Assembly (NCBI RefSeq): GCF_013373795.3
Contig: NZ_CP088022.1
Span: 3,410,001-3,474,000 of the forward strand
DNA: 64,000 nucleotides
DNA from: Bradyrhizobium quebecense
GTDB lineage: Bacteria; Pseudomonadota; Alphaproteobacteria; Rhizobiales; Xanthobacteraceae
Direction of reading: 5' to 3'
In this document: positions 1 to 10,599 of the stretch, piece after piece
Layout of the letters: each line of letters starts with the position of its first letter
Position numbering within the stretch: position 1 is the first letter of the stretch
Notes under the pieces: generated by a model
Database searches by the model: none
What the model saw: only the letters and a program-made list of their open reading frames with translations
What the model was told of the DNA's origin: nothing
Translations under genes and position numbers: made by a program

Positions 1-1256
<1,256 letters not shown>

Positions 1257-1411
1257 GCTCTTCTTGCTTGGGCTTTGGGCAGGATTCCTCCCCGCGCAAT
1301 CCGGCACGGGCGATTGGCGTAACCACTCCGTGGTACAGCAAAATGCCCCGGAGGCAAATGCAGACCGGGCGCGGCGCCTGGCCGGTCCTTGGCGGTAGCC
1401 GGAGGGGTATT

Positions 1412-1615
1412 TCAGCCCGAATAAGTCTTGAAGCGGCCGCGCGAATGCGCTTTCGCGACGGCCTTCATCAGCTCGCTGACCTCATTCTCCAGGAATTCAT
1501 TGGCCACGATCAGCGCCCGGATGGTCGCGCGCAAATTGCCGCCGCACGCGGAAATGGCCTGATCGACAGCCGCTTCCAGCCCGTCATCGTCATCAGATTC
1601 GGGCCGTGCAGACAT
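1412..1615 (-). CDS. Small conserved hypothetical protein
   Basis: A 67-residue acidic-to-basic protein starting [12 protein letters not shown] and ending RGRFKTYSG. It looks helical, with a core containing [21 protein letters not shown] as two predicted helices. I do not recognise a functional domain. Its look is that of short Bradyrhizobiaceae-specific proteins. Two further in-frame ATGs exist (1618 and 1648). The outermost has only a poorly spaced AGGAA, so the inner start is preferred but not certain. It lies about 150 bases upstream of pccA on the same strand. Confidence 0.6.
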   Translation of the reverse strand: MSARPESDDDDGLEAAVDQAISACGGNLRATIRALIVANEFLENEVSELMKAVAKAHSRGRFKTYSG

Positions 1616-1671
1616 CATGGGGCATCCGGGATTCAGGTGGCACATCATGTTCCTAGTTTGTTCTCATGAAG

Positions 1672-1800
1672 TCAATCGGATCTTTGCTCGGAAGCCGTCT
1701 GCCGAGGCGCCTCTAGCTTCCGCCGCCGGCGCGCGAGACATTGCAGGGTCCAGATGTCGGTGATGACATCCGCAATGAGGTTGATGATGAACTCGGCCAT
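1672..1800 (-). CDS. Tiny hypothetical protein, 42 residues
   Basis: The start MAEFIINLIADVITDIWTLQ is preceded by a good GAAGGGA ribosome-binding site seven bases away. An in-frame upstream ATG at 1941 has no such support. The first half is an amphipathic or hydrophobic helix. The second half is very basic (CLARRRRKLEAPRQ) and could sit against a membrane or RNA. The function is unknown. The clear Shine-Dalgarno and the sensible hydrophobic/basic layout are the only evidence that it is real. Confidence 0.45.
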   Translation of the reverse strand: MAEFIINLIADVITDIWTLQCLARRRRKLEAPRQTASEQRSD

Positions 1801-1958
1801 ATCGGCATCCCTTCGACAGCAATGTCCGGCCGTTCTACGTCGCGGAATGCCGATCAGGATGTGACGGCGCGCACGCGTCGCGTGCGAACAGTCCTTGGTT
1901 GGATCGTACCTGCCTGTGCTAGAAGTTCGGCTGCCCGCCAAAGATCTGAAGTGAGAAA

Positions 1959-2756
1959 ATGCGGTTTCGGAATCCGGTCATCACGACGCTTCTCCTGACA
2001 TGCCTGTCCGCGAGCCCTGTCCTGTCTGCGACGGCTGCCCTGTCTGCGACCGGTGGCCCCGCCGCCACGGCGATCGTCAAGGACGCCGGCACAATTCAGC
2101 TCGGCAACACGGTCTATCGGCTCGACGGCATCGACGCGCCGGCGGCCGACCAGCTCTGCATCGACGAGCACGCCGACGTCTGGACCTGCGGGATTGAAGC
2201 GCGCGACCAGCTGACCAGACTGATCGGCGGCAAACCAATTCATTGCGACGACATCGGCGTCGATCCGACCTTCAAGAAGCGCCGCCTCGGCGTCTGCAAG
2301 CTCGAGGGCGACCCGACCAGCCTCAGCCAGGTGATGGTTCAGAAGGGCTACGCCCTCAACGTCGAGACATCGGCCACTGGCCGATTCAAGCCGGATCAAG
2401 CCACCGCCACGGACAGTCGTGCGGGGCTGTGGAAGGGCTGCTTCGTGGCGCCGCGCGATTTTCGTCTCGGCAAGAAGGACGGCGCCCTGCTCGGCAACGC
2501 CTGCCCGGCCGACCGCGACACGCAGATCCGCAATGCGCTCTTCCCTGACGACCTGCCGATGCCGGCAAGCTGCAACATCAAGGGCAAGTATGCCGTACGC
2601 GCCCGCGTCACCGGCAATGTCGGCATCTATCACCTGCAGGCGTGCCGCAGTTACCCCGGCCTCGGCAATCCGGATCGCTGGTTCTGCTCCGAGGAGGATG
2701 CGCACTCCGCCGGGTTCCGCAGGGCCTATAATTGCCGTCCGCCCAAAGGCAAATGA
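1959..2756 (+). CDS. Secreted thermonuclease (SNase)-like protein with C-terminal Cys/Trp domain
   Basis: 265 residues with a cleavable signal peptide (about 1-24). A staphylococcal-nuclease-like fold follows: the strand motif VYRLDGIDAPA, then KKRRLGVCKLEG and AGLWKGCF. The C-terminal 60 residues (GNVGIYHLQACRSYPGL...WFCSEEDAHSAGFRRA) match a short domain often appended to such nucleases, with paired cysteines that may bind metal or form a disulphide. It probably acts in the periplasm on nucleic acid. The usual catalytic arginines and acids are only partly recognisable, so activity is uncertain. It is divergent from the preceding small genes. Confidence 0.75.
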   Translation: MRFRNPVITTLLLTCLSASPVLSATAALSATGGPAATAIVKDAGTIQLGNTVYRLDGIDAPAADQLCIDEHADVWTCGIEARDQLTRLIGGKPIHCDDIGVDPTFKKRRLGVCKLEGDPTSLSQVMVQKGYALNVETSATGRFKPDQATATDSRAGLWKGCFVAPRDFRLGKKDGALLGNACPADRDTQIRNALFPDDLPMPASCNIKGKYAVRARVTGNVGIYHLQACRSYPGLGNPDRWFCSEEDAHSAGFRRAYNCRPPKGK

Positions 2757-2847
2757 GGGCCAAGTGACGGGCAAGTGATCGCCGCAAATCACGCTGGAAA
2801 AGCCGCCTCATCCTGTGTGAAACTGCGCCGAGAGGTTGCCGGCGCGT

Positions 2848-5316
2848 ATGACTCCACCCGATCCCGCTGATGTGCTTCCCGAAGCTGCGGCAGCCGAACG
2901 GCTGCGGCAGCACCTTGAGGAGATCGCGCGCGAACGCGACCGCGCCCATCGCGAGCTTCAGGAGCGCGAGGCCGAGCTGGCACGGATCCAGCGCATCGCG
3001 CGGGTCGGCGGGCTCGAGATCGATTTCCGCGACGGCGTGCGCAACCGCCGCTCTCCCGAATATCTGCTGGTGCACGGCCTGCCGCCCGAGGAGGTCAACG
3101 AGACCTATGAGAACTGGATCGCGCGCATCCACCCCGATGATCGCGAACGAACCATCAAGCACCTGTTCGGCGTGCTCAAGGCCGGCGGCGAGGATTACAC
3201 CGCCGAATACCGCATCATCCGCCCGAACGACGGCGAGAGCCGCTGGATCCGTGTCGTCGCCAAGATCGACCGCGACCGCAGCGGCCGTGCGCTGCGGCTG
3301 GTCGGCGCCGATCTCGACGTCACCGATCAGATGCTGGCGCAGGAAACCCTGCGCGAGAGCGAGGAACGCTTCCGCCTGATCGCCGACAGCGCGCCGGTGC
3401 CGATCTGGGTGACCAAGCTCGACCGCACCCGCTCCTTCGCCAACCAGGCCTATCTGGATTTCCTCGGCCTGCCGTTCGAGGAAGCCGTCGTGTTCGACTG
3501 GCGCAAGGCGCTGCATCCGGATGATCTGCCGAACATCCTGCAGGAGCAGATCACCGGCGAATTGTCGCTCAAGCCGTTCGTGCTCGAGGCACGCTATCGG
3601 AACGCGGCGGGCGATTGGCGCTGGCTGCGCTCGGAATCGCAACCGCGGTGGGACCCGAACGGCAAGCATATCGGTTTCATCGGCGTCGCCCACGACATCA
3701 CCGCGGCCAAGGAAGCCGAGATCGAACTGCGCAAGCTCAACGAGTCGCTGGAGCGGCGCATCCTGGAGCGCACCGCACAGCTCGAATCCCGCGAAGCGCA
3801 GACCCGCGCGATCCTGGAAACCAGCCATCAATATCAAATGCTGCTCAACCGGGATGGCGACCTGCTCTACACCAACCAGACCGCGCTGGCCGGCATCCGC
3901 GCCGAGGCCACCAACGTCGTCGGCAAACCGTTCTGGGACACGCCATGGTTCACTGCTACCGACGGCATGCCGCGCGTGATCCAGAATGCCTTTGCGACCG
4001 CGATGCGCGGCGAGGAGGTCAAGATCGAGCTGCAATTGCAGCTGCCGATCGGCGAACGCTATTTCGATTTCGCGATGCGCCCGTTGCAGGACCAGCACGG
4101 CACGATCGTCGGCGCGGTGCCGGAGGCCGTCGACATCACCGAGCGGCGCCGCGGCGAGGAAGCCCTGCGGCAGTCGCAAAAGATGGAAGCGGTCGGCCAG
4201 CTCACCGGCGGCGTCGCGCACGACTTCAACAATCTGCTCACCATCATCCGCTCGGCGACCGATTTCCTGCGCCGCCGCGAGCTGCCGGACGAGCGGCGAC
4301 GCCGCTACATCGATGCGATCTCGGAGACCGTGGAGCGGGCCTCCAAGCTCACCGCGCAGCTCCTGGCATTTGCGCGCAGGCAACCGCTCAATCCCGAAGT
4401 GTTCAATGTCGGGACGCAGGTCGATAGCGTGGTGCAGCTGATCCGTCCGGTGGTCGGCGCGCGGATTCACATCGAGGTCAGGATCGACGATCCCGACTGC
4501 TTTGCGATCGCCGATATCGGCCAGTTCGAGACCGCGATGATCAACCTTGCGGTCAATGGCCGCGATGCCATGAACGGCGAAGGCCAGCTGACGATCGGCG
4601 TTAGGAAGGTCAAGCACATCCCTGCCCTGCGCGCCCAGGCCTCGCGCAGCGGTGATTTCGTGACGGTCTCGATCCAGGATACCGGTACCGGCATCTCGCC
4701 GGAAAATCTCGATGCGATCTTCGAACCGTTCTTCACGACCAAGGAGGTCGGCAAGGGAACGGGCCTCGGGCTGAGCCAGGCGTTCGGTTTCGTCAAGCAA
4801 TCCGACGGCGACATCGAGGTGACCAGCACGCCCGGGCACGGCGCAACCTTCACCATCTATCTGCCGCAGGCGATGCGCCCGGCGGACGCCAAGGTCGCGG
4901 CCAGCGCCGGCATCGAGCAGGCCTCGATCGGCCGCGGCTATCGCGTCCTCGTGGTCGAGGACAACGACGATGTCGGCCAGTTCTCCACCGAGCTGCTCGA
5001 GGATCTCGGTTATTCGGTCAAGCGCGCGGCGAACGCCAACGCCGCGCTGTCGATTCTCTCCGAGAACGAGTTCGCCGCCGACCTCGTGTTCTCCGACGTG
5101 ATCATGCCCGGCATGAATGGCGTCGAGCTCGCCGGCGTGATCCGCGATCGCTTTCCCGGCCTGCCGGTGGTCCTGACCAGCGGCTACAGCAACGTGCTCG
5201 CCGAGAATGCGCATAGCGGCTTCGAGCTGATCCAGAAACCCTATTCGGTCGAAGCGCTGTCGCGCACGCTCCGCAAGGCGATCGCCGAGCAGCGGGCGAC
5301 CGCCTCAAAACCCTGA
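2848..5316 (+). CDS. Cytoplasmic hybrid sensor histidine kinase with three PAS domains and a receiver
   Basis: 822 residues with no membrane segment. An N-terminal coiled coil (about 15-55) is followed by PAS domains near 55-165, 175-300 and 330-440. Next comes a HisKA domain with the phospho-accepting His458 in GGVAHDFNNLL, then an HATPase domain (VNGRDAMNGEG, DTGTGIS, GTGLGLSQ). A C-terminal receiver carries Asp750 in VFSDVIMPGMNG. The likely role is sensing a cytoplasmic ligand or redox signal by PAS and relaying phosphate to the attached receiver. No response regulator with an output domain is adjacent. The ATG at 2848 is preferred over an in-frame TTG at 2836, which sits too close to the GAGAGG site. 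Confidence 0.92.
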   Translation: MTPPDPADVLPEAAAAERLRQHLEEIARERDRAHRELQEREAELARIQRIARVGGLEIDFRDGVRNRRSPEYLLVHGLPPEEVNETYENWIARIHPDDRERTIKHLFGVLKAGGEDYTAEYRIIRPNDGESRWIRVVAKIDRDRSGRALRLVGADLDVTDQMLAQETLRESEERFRLIADSAPVPIWVTKLDRTRSFANQAYLDFLGLPFEEAVVFDWRKALHPDDLPNILQEQITGELSLKPFVLEARYRNAAGDWRWLRSESQPRWDPNGKHIGFIGVAHDITAAKEAEIELRKLNESLERRILERTAQLESREAQTRAILETSHQYQMLLNRDGDLLYTNQTALAGIRAEATNVVGKPFWDTPWFTATDGMPRVIQNAFATAMRGEEVKIELQLQLPIGERYFDFAMRPLQDQHGTIVGAVPEAVDITERRRGEEALRQSQKMEAVGQLTGGVAHDFNNLLTIIRSATDFLRRRELPDERRRRYIDAISETVERASKLTAQLLAFARRQPLNPEVFNVGTQVDSVVQLIRPVVGARIHIEVRIDDPDCFAIADIGQFETAMINLAVNGRDAMNGEGQLTIGVRKVKHIPALRAQASRSGDFVTVSIQDTGTGISPENLDAIFEPFFTTKEVGKGTGLGLSQAFGFVKQSDGDIEVTSTPGHGATFTIYLPQAMRPADAKVAASAGIEQASIGRGYRVLVVEDNDDVGQFSTELLEDLGYSVKRAANANAALSILSENEFAADLVFSDVIMPGMNGVELAGVIRDRFPGLPVVLTSGYSNVLAENAHSGFELIQKPYSVEALSRTLRKAIAEQRATASKP

Positions 5317-5335
5317 TCCCGCCGCCGGCCGCGCG

Positions 5336-5632
5336 CTACTCGATCACCACATGCGCGACGCCGAGCTGAAGGATGCCGAGCGCGCGCGCCGCCGTGGTCG
5401 AGACATCGATGATCCGTCCGCGAACGAACGGTCCGCGGTCGTTGACCCGGCACCGGATCGATTTCCCGTGGTAGGACACGGTGACCATGCTGCCGAATGG
5501 CCGCCTGCGATGCGCGCAGGTCATCTCGGCACCCCTGCCGATGCCATGATAATAGGACGCAAGGCCACTCTCTGCGTTCGCCATGCATGAGGTAAACAGC
5601 AGCATGGCCGCGGACGTTACTGCGGTCTTCAT
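5336..5632 (-). CDS. RlpA-like double-psi beta-barrel protein, exported
   Basis: 98 residues. A signal peptide starting MKTAVTSAAMLLFTS is followed directly by the double-psi barrel of the RlpA family (SGLASYYHGIGRGAEMTCAH, then CRVNDRGPFVRGRIIDVSTTAARALG). RlpA-type proteins are peptidoglycan-binding or lytic transglycosylases. This one is much shorter than full RlpA because it has no SPOR domain. The start at 5632 was chosen because it gives the signal peptide and has GGCAGG upstream, while a longer frame adds a non-conserved leader. It converges on the histidine kinase, with 19 bases between them. Confidence 0.82.
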   Translation of the reverse strand: MKTAVTSAAMLLFTSCMANAESGLASYYHGIGRGAEMTCAHRRRPFGSMVTVSYHGKSIRCRVNDRGPFVRGRIIDVSTTAARALGILQLGVAHVVIE

Positions 5633-5739
5633 TGATTGCCTGCCGGTCGAGCCCCGCAATGGAACGCGGTTCCACCGTTTCGGTTCCGCGCCCGACACGT
5701 CGGCAGGTCGATTTTTTGGAACTTTTCAGCGAGAGCCGC

Positions 5740-8451
5740 TCAGGCGGCGTCCTCGACGCTATCGGCCGCGAGCAGTGTCCGGAGATCCTGCGCCGGAACC
5801 GGCTTGCTGAACAGATAGCCCTGCATCTGCGTGCAGCCGAGCATCTGCACCGTGTCGCGCTGCTGATCGGTCTCGACGCCCTCGGCGGTCGTGATCATGT
5901 TGCGGTCGGCGGCGATCGAGACCACCGCGCGAATGATCGAGGCCGAGCTGCTGTTGCGGGTCACTTCCTTGACGAAGCTGCGGTCGATCTTGATCTTGTC
6001 GAACGGGAAGCGCTGCAGATATTGCAGCGACGAGTAGCCGGTGCCGAAATCGTCGAGCGCGATGTGGACACCGAGAGCGCGCAGCTGGCCGAGCGTGACA
6101 AGCGCCGCATCGTCGTCGGCGATCAGCACCGCCTCGGTGATCTCGAGTTCGAGCCTGCGCGGGTCGAGCCCGCTCTCGGCGAGTGCGCTCGCTACCTTCA
6201 GCGCCAGCGTCTCCGACTTGAACTGGATCGGCGAGACGTTGACTGCCAGGCGCACATGCGCCGGCCAGGCCGCCGCCTCGATGCAGGCGGTGCGCAACAC
6301 CCACTGCCCGATCTCCTCGATCAGCCCGGTCTCCTCGGCGACCGGTACGAACTCCGCCGGGGAGATCATGCCGCGCACCGGATGGCGCCAGCGCAGCAAG
6401 GCCTCGCAGCCGGTCACCTCGTCGCTGCGCAGGTCGACCAGCGGCTGATAGTGCAGCTCGAAGCGGTCCTCCACCAACGCACTTCGCAGATCGGCCTCCA
6501 GCGCGCGGCGCAGGTTGGCCTGCTTCTCCATCGCCGGATCGAAGAAGCGGTAGGTCCTGCGGCCGGCGGCCTTGGCCGCGTACATGGCGAGGTCGGCGCA
6601 TTTGAGCAGGCCGAACAGGTCGGAGCCGTGTCGCGGGGCGATCGCAATGCCGATGCTGGCGTCGCTCGACAGCCAATGACCGTGGCAGTCGAACGGCGTG
6701 CGCAGAGACTGATAGACACGCGCAACCAGATCGCTGACGTCGTCGTCCGACATGATGTCATGCTGGACGATCGCGAACTCGTCGCCACCGAGGCGTGCGA
6801 TGAAGTCGTTCGACCCGACCGACTGGCGCAGCTTCTCGGCCACGCGCCGGAGGAATTCATCGCCGATCGGATGACCCAGCGTGTCATTGATCCGCTTGAA
6901 CTCGTCGATATCGATGTAATGGATCGCGAATTCGCGGACGGTAGCCTCGCGCAACAATTCTTCCGCGTGACGCTGGAACAGCGTCCGGTTCGGCAGATTG
7001 GTCAGGGCATCGTAGTGCGCGAGATACTCGATCTGCGCCTGCGCACGCCGCCCGTCGGTGACGTCCTCGAGCGTGGTAGCCCAGCCGCCGTCAGGTGCGC
7101 GTTTGTAGATCAGGCGGATGCTGCGGCCGTCGGGCGTCATGATCACCGAATCCCGGATTTCGTCCCCCCTGGGATTGGTGAACCGCGCACAGTATTCGTC
7201 GACATCGCCGACGAATGAACCGAGCGCCTGGCGATGCAGGATCAGATCCCGCAGATGGCAGCCGGGCCTGGCGATATCGGGCGACAGGCCGAACATGTCG
7301 ATGTATCGCTGGTTGCAGATCACGAGCCGCGCCGAGGCGTCGAACAGCAGGAGCCCCTGCGTCATGGTGTTGATCGCGGTGTCGAGATGCTGGCTCTTCT
7401 CGGACAGCCGGCGCTGCGCCGCATCGTGCTGCCGCTGCAGCTGGCGGACGATCAGGAAGACCGCGAAGCTGATGATCAGTACCGCCAACACGGCCGCGCA
7501 GAATTGCAGCTTGGTCTGGGCGCGCCAGTCTTCCAGCGCGCTCGAGGTCTTCGTGGTGGCGAGGATCAGGATTGGAAAATGCGACAGCGATTTGACCGCA
7601 CCGACATTCTCCTCGCCAGAAGCGCCAACGAACCGTCCCGACGTGTTGCCGCCGAAGCTGATGACCTTTTGGAACACCGGCTGGTCGATGATGTTGCGGC
7701 CGACCACGCCGGCATCCTGCGGATAACGCGCGATGATCGTTCCGTCGCGATGGATCATCGAAATCACGGTGTCGCCGTCCAGCGCCAGCGAGGCCACGAA
7801 ATCCTCGAAATGGCTGGGCTCGACGCCGCGGCTCGCAAAGCCGATGATCTCGCCATTGCGCCCGGTGATCTTGCGGGCAAAGATCGTGGTCCAGTTGCCG
7901 GTCACCTTGCTCATGGCGGGCTCGACGATCACCGGCGACGTCGGTCGTCCCGAGGTGAACTCCTGGAAATAGCGCCGTTCGGCAATGCTGACGTCGGGCA
8001 CCGGCCACATCTCGGACGAGTTGATCAGCCATCCCTTGGCATTGAATAGATTGAGCCCGCCGACATGCGGCAACGCGGCCAGCCGTGTGCGCAGCATCTC
8101 GTGCGCGCTCAAAAGCGACATGTTCTTTTCGAACTGATCGGCGGTCTCGACCTGCTCCGACCGCAGGTAGTTCACGATGTCGTCGTGGACATGCTGGAGG
8201 TCGCTGAGCTGCTGATCGAAATGCCGCGACAGCAGCAGCGCGGTGTTGTTGAGCCCGCGTTCGGACATCTCCAGCGCGCGCTCGCGAAACTGCAGCGCGA
8301 GATAGCCGGTGCCAAGCGTGATGGCGAGCACCAGCAGCGCGGCGCTCAGGACGAGCCACTGAATGGCACCCATCCTGGTGGCGCGCAGCACACCCTTGAT
8401 CGACAGCCGCCGGTGCTCCGGCTTCACGCTGTTCGTTGAGATAACCGACAT
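5740..8451 (-). CDS. Membrane GGDEF-EAL protein (c-di-GMP turnover) with periplasmic cache sensor
   Basis: 903 residues. A transmembrane helix at about 30-50, a cache-like periplasmic region (about 55-310) and a second helix near 320-345 are followed by a PAS-like region (about 370-480), GGDEF and EAL domains. The GGDEF motif is intact (RLGGDEFAIV). The arginine of the usual RxxD inhibitory site is replaced by glycine (GSND), so product inhibition is probably lost. The EAL domain keeps EALLRW, NVSPIQF, ELEITEAVL, DDFGTGYSS and AEGVET, so phosphodiesterase activity is plausible. The ATG at 8451 has GCAGGA upstream and is preferred over a GTG at 8487. Confidence 0.93.
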   Translation of the reverse strand: MSVISTNSVKPEHRRLSIKGVLRATRMGAIQWLVLSAALLVLAITLGTGYLALQFRERALEMSERGLNNTALLLSRHFDQQLSDLQHVHDDIVNYLRSEQVETADQFEKNMSLLSAHEMLRTRLAALPHVGGLNLFNAKGWLINSSEMWPVPDVSIAERRYFQEFTSGRPTSPVIVEPAMSKVTGNWTTIFARKITGRNGEIIGFASRGVEPSHFEDFVASLALDGDTVISMIHRDGTIIARYPQDAGVVGRNIIDQPVFQKVISFGGNTSGRFVGASGEENVGAVKSLSHFPILILATTKTSSALEDWRAQTKLQFCAAVLAVLIISFAVFLIVRQLQRQHDAAQRRLSEKSQHLDTAINTMTQGLLLFDASARLVICNQRYIDMFGLSPDIARPGCHLRDLILHRQALGSFVGDVDEYCARFTNPRGDEIRDSVIMTPDGRSIRLIYKRAPDGGWATTLEDVTDGRRAQAQIEYLAHYDALTNLPNRTLFQRHAEELLREATVREFAIHYIDIDEFKRINDTLGHPIGDEFLRRVAEKLRQSVGSNDFIARLGGDEFAIVQHDIMSDDDVSDLVARVYQSLRTPFDCHGHWLSSDASIGIAIAPRHGSDLFGLLKCADLAMYAAKAAGRRTYRFFDPAMEKQANLRRALEADLRSALVEDRFELHYQPLVDLRSDEVTGCEALLRWRHPVRGMISPAEFVPVAEETGLIEEIGQWVLRTACIEAAAWPAHVRLAVNVSPIQFKSETLALKVASALAESGLDPRRLELEITEAVLIADDDAALVTLGQLRALGVHIALDDFGTGYSSLQYLQRFPFDKIKIDRSFVKEVTRNSSSASIIRAVVSIAADRNMITTAEGVETDQQRDTVQMLGCTQMQGYLFSKPVPAQDLRTLLAADSVEDAA

Positions 8452-8583
8452 TTTCCTGCCCCTGCGGGTGCCCTTGTACGGGAGCACAACCCAAGGGCTC
8501 GTTAGGAAAATCAGTTATCGGACTGTTAAGGCGGATGAGTAGCCGAGCGCGATCCGCACGGAAATCCTCGGGACGCGACCGTA

Positions 8584-9102
8584 TCAGGCGACCCCGGTCG
8601 TCTCCTTCAGGCTGCACTCGATCAACGCGCCCTCAATGCTGAATTTCGAGAATGGAGAGAACGGCGTCGCGGCCTTGAGCGCGGCGAAGAATTGCGAGTC
8701 GCCCGGACTCTTGAGGAGAAAACGGATGTGGCTGGCCGCCAGCGCATCACGCGACAGCCAGACGACGCCGGAGAACAGCGCCACGAGCATCTGCGCGTAA
8801 TCGCTGACATCGGCGAGGCCGAGATCGTAGATCGGAGACACATTGATGAAACGCGCGCTGAGAGCCGGCGACGTATATCGGCTCATCAGGAGCCGCCTGA
8901 CCTGGCAGACGGCGTGGACCCGTTCGCCGTCGGTCAGGTGATACAGCCCCTGACTGTCGCCTTCCCTGGCGGTCAGCGCTTCAAAGGCACCGATGCCGCC
9001 AAAGGTGGCAAAATCCTCTCCGACGCCTTCAGCGTCCTTCTTCCATTGTGCCTTGATATGACGCCAGGATCGCTCAGGATCCTTGATTGGCAAAAGCCGC
9101 AT
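8584..9102 (-). CDS. Conserved hypothetical protein
   Basis: 172 residues, apparently soluble, with no signal peptide and no recognised motif. It opens MRLLPIKDPERSWRHIKAQW and has a mixed alpha/beta look with several hydrophobic strands (VSDYAQMLVALFSGVVWLS; HIRFLLKSPGD). The total size and strand pattern could fit a small STAS- or BLUF-like fold, but I cannot support either. No convincing Shine-Dalgarno precedes the start. It lies upstream of the GGDEF-EAL gene on the same strand, with 132 bases between them. Confidence 0.6.
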   Translation of the reverse strand: MRLLPIKDPERSWRHIKAQWKKDAEGVGEDFATFGGIGAFEALTAREGDSQGLYHLTDGERVHAVCQVRRLLMSRYTSPALSARFINVSPIYDLGLADVSDYAQMLVALFSGVVWLSRDALAASHIRFLLKSPGDSQFFAALKAATPFSPFSKFSIEGALIECSLKETTGVA

Positions 9103-9226
9103 GGTTAGGGGGCTGTTAGCACGGAGGGGAGTCGTCGCTGGGATAATATGTCGCAGGCATTAAGCCTTTGCTTACAGCGGTAGCCGGCTGCGCCGACATG
9201 ACGACTGCCCGGCGACCGCCCCGAGC

Positions 9227-9721
9227 TCACGATCTGCAGCAGGCCGAAGCCTCTGGCGGCGCGGCCTGGGGCTGTGGCGCACAACAGGCGCTCTGCTGCC
9301 CGTCCAGCTTCTCGTGCGCGACATGCGCGGTCCGCTCGCCGCTGCCGTCGCCATAGACGATGCTCTCACCCGTCGTATGGAAGGTCTCCCACGCGATCCC
9401 CGCGGGATCGTCGATCCACGACTTCTCGGACTTGGCATAACAGCACACCGTCTGTCCCTGCTCGATCACCTCGCCGCCCGCCTTGCGCAGCCGGCCATAG
9501 ACCTCGCCGAGCTCCTCGGCGCTCTCCACCTGAATGCCGAGATGATCGAGCCCCGGCTCCCGGCCGCGGGTCGAGATCGCGAAATTGACGCGGGGATCAT
9601 CGAGCATCCATTTGGCATAGTCGGATTTCACGACCGTCGGTTCCGCACCGAACAACGCCGAGTAGAATCCGACCGATTGGTGGATGTCCTTGACGGCGAC
9701 GTGAACATGCATGCGCTTCAT
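9227..9721 (-). CDS. arsI: ArsI/CadI-family metalloenzyme (organoarsenical C-As lyase-like)
   Basis: 164 residues with a vicinal-oxygen-chelate fold. ArsI enzymes cleave the carbon-arsenic bond of methylarsenite, using Fe(II) bound by His/His/Glu and substrate bound by a cysteine pair. Here the matching residues are His5, His60, Glu112 and the pair Cys93-Cys94 in QTVCCYAKSEKSWIDDP, with family-like spacing. The C-terminal tail carries two further pairs (Cys146-147 and Cys161-162), which could bind trivalent arsenic. The start at 9721 is supported by AAAGGA seven to eight bases away. No arsR, arsC or arsenite pump is adjacent. A cadmium-induced CadI role is the alternative. Confidence 0.82.
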   Translation of the reverse strand: MKRMHVHVAVKDIHQSVGFYSALFGAEPTVVKSDYAKWMLDDPRVNFAISTRGREPGLDHLGIQVESAEELGEVYGRLRKAGGEVIEQGQTVCCYAKSEKSWIDDPAGIAWETFHTTGESIVYGDGSGERTAHVAHEKLDGQQSACCAPQPQAAPPEASACCRS

Positions 9722-9815
9722 GGGGGCAATCCTTTCGGGCGGCGACGCTGGATGGATATTCCAGCCCAAGCATGCTCAGATATCAACAGCGTTACAACAG
9801 GAGTCCTGCTGCGGA

Positions 9816-10043
9816 ATGGATGCGCTCACGCTGTTCGGTTTGTTCGCCGTGACGATGATGCTCGTCTGCTACGCAGCCGAGGACCGCAGCCCGTGGTTCA
9901 TCCTGGCTTTCGCGGTCTCCTGCGCGCTCGGCTCGGCCTACGGCTTCCTGCAGGGCGCCTGGCCGTTCGGGCTGGTCGAAGCGATCTGGGCCATCGTCGC
10001 AGCGCGCCGCTGGATGATGCGCCGAACCGCTGAGAGCGTGTAA
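9816..10043 (+). CDS. Small inner-membrane protein, unknown function
   Basis: 75 residues with two or three hydrophobic helices: MDALTLFGLFAVTMMLVCYA, then PWFILAFAVSCALGSAYGFL, then WPFGLVEAIWAIVAARRW. It ends in a basic tail. It resembles a short membrane-protein family common in rhizobia. The start at 9816 is chosen because the frame upstream is not protein-like. It is divergent from the arsI-like gene (94 bases between starts) and reads toward the metal efflux genes. Confidence 0.65.
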   Translation: MDALTLFGLFAVTMMLVCYAAEDRSPWFILAFAVSCALGSAYGFLQGAWPFGLVEAIWAIVAARRWMMRRTAESV

Positions 10044-10117
10044 CGTTATAGTATCCGCGGCCAATCTGTCGCGGCGTCGAACTTGAATGCGCCCGATGAC
10101 GAGGCTAATTAGGGCCC

Positions 10118-10486
10118 ATGGACGCATCGCGCACCATGATTCAGCCTTCCGCTCATGCAACAGGATCGCGCCGCTGGCGCAGCCTGCTTGCGGGGTTGAT
10201 TTCGCTTGCGCTGGTGCTGTCGTTCTTCCACGGCTGGGCCTTCGACGGCGATGACGATGCAGCTCCCGGCTTCTCGATCGCACAGTCGATCAACGACACC
10301 GGCGGCAAGGCTCCCGCGCATCCGGCCGCACTGCATGGCGATCACTGCCTGACCCACGTCGCCTCCGTGGCGCCGCAGGAGACGGCATTCCCGATCGCCT
10401 ATGCGCCGCATAGCTATGGCGACGGCAGCATCGGGTTGCCGGCTTCGGCGGATCGCCTCTCCCCCTTCAAACCACCCCGCGCCTGA
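10118..10486 (+). CDS. Hypothetical exported protein upstream of the RND efflux genes
   Basis: 122 residues with an N-terminal hydrophobic segment (about 22-40, SLLAGLISLALVLSFFHGWAF) followed by a short extracytoplasmic part containing acidic residues (DGDDD), histidines and one cysteine in HGDHCLTHVA. Small periplasmic proteins at the head of czc-type operons can bind metal, as CzcI does. That role is inferred from position and composition only. Either Met1 or Met7 could be the start. It lies 113 bases upstream of the adaptor gene on the same strand. Confidence 0.5.
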   Translation: MDASRTMIQPSAHATGSRRWRSLLAGLISLALVLSFFHGWAFDGDDDAAPGFSIAQSINDTGGKAPAHPAALHGDHCLTHVASVAPQETAFPIAYAPHSYGDGSIGLPASADRLSPFKPPRA

Positions 10487-10599
10487 TCCGGTCGGTATGA
10501 CCGGCCGTGCGCCGCTGCCATCCGGTAGCGCGCACGCTTCCGCACAGATCGACGTCGCGACAGCGCAGGGCCATCGGCATGCGCTGCGGAGAGGCGCAT

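Noticed and set aside
2608..5214. 868-residue open frame antisense to the hybrid histidine kinase
   Set aside because: The plus strand encodes a complete, domain-rich kinase; the antisense frame has no family pattern and reflects G/C-biased third positions.
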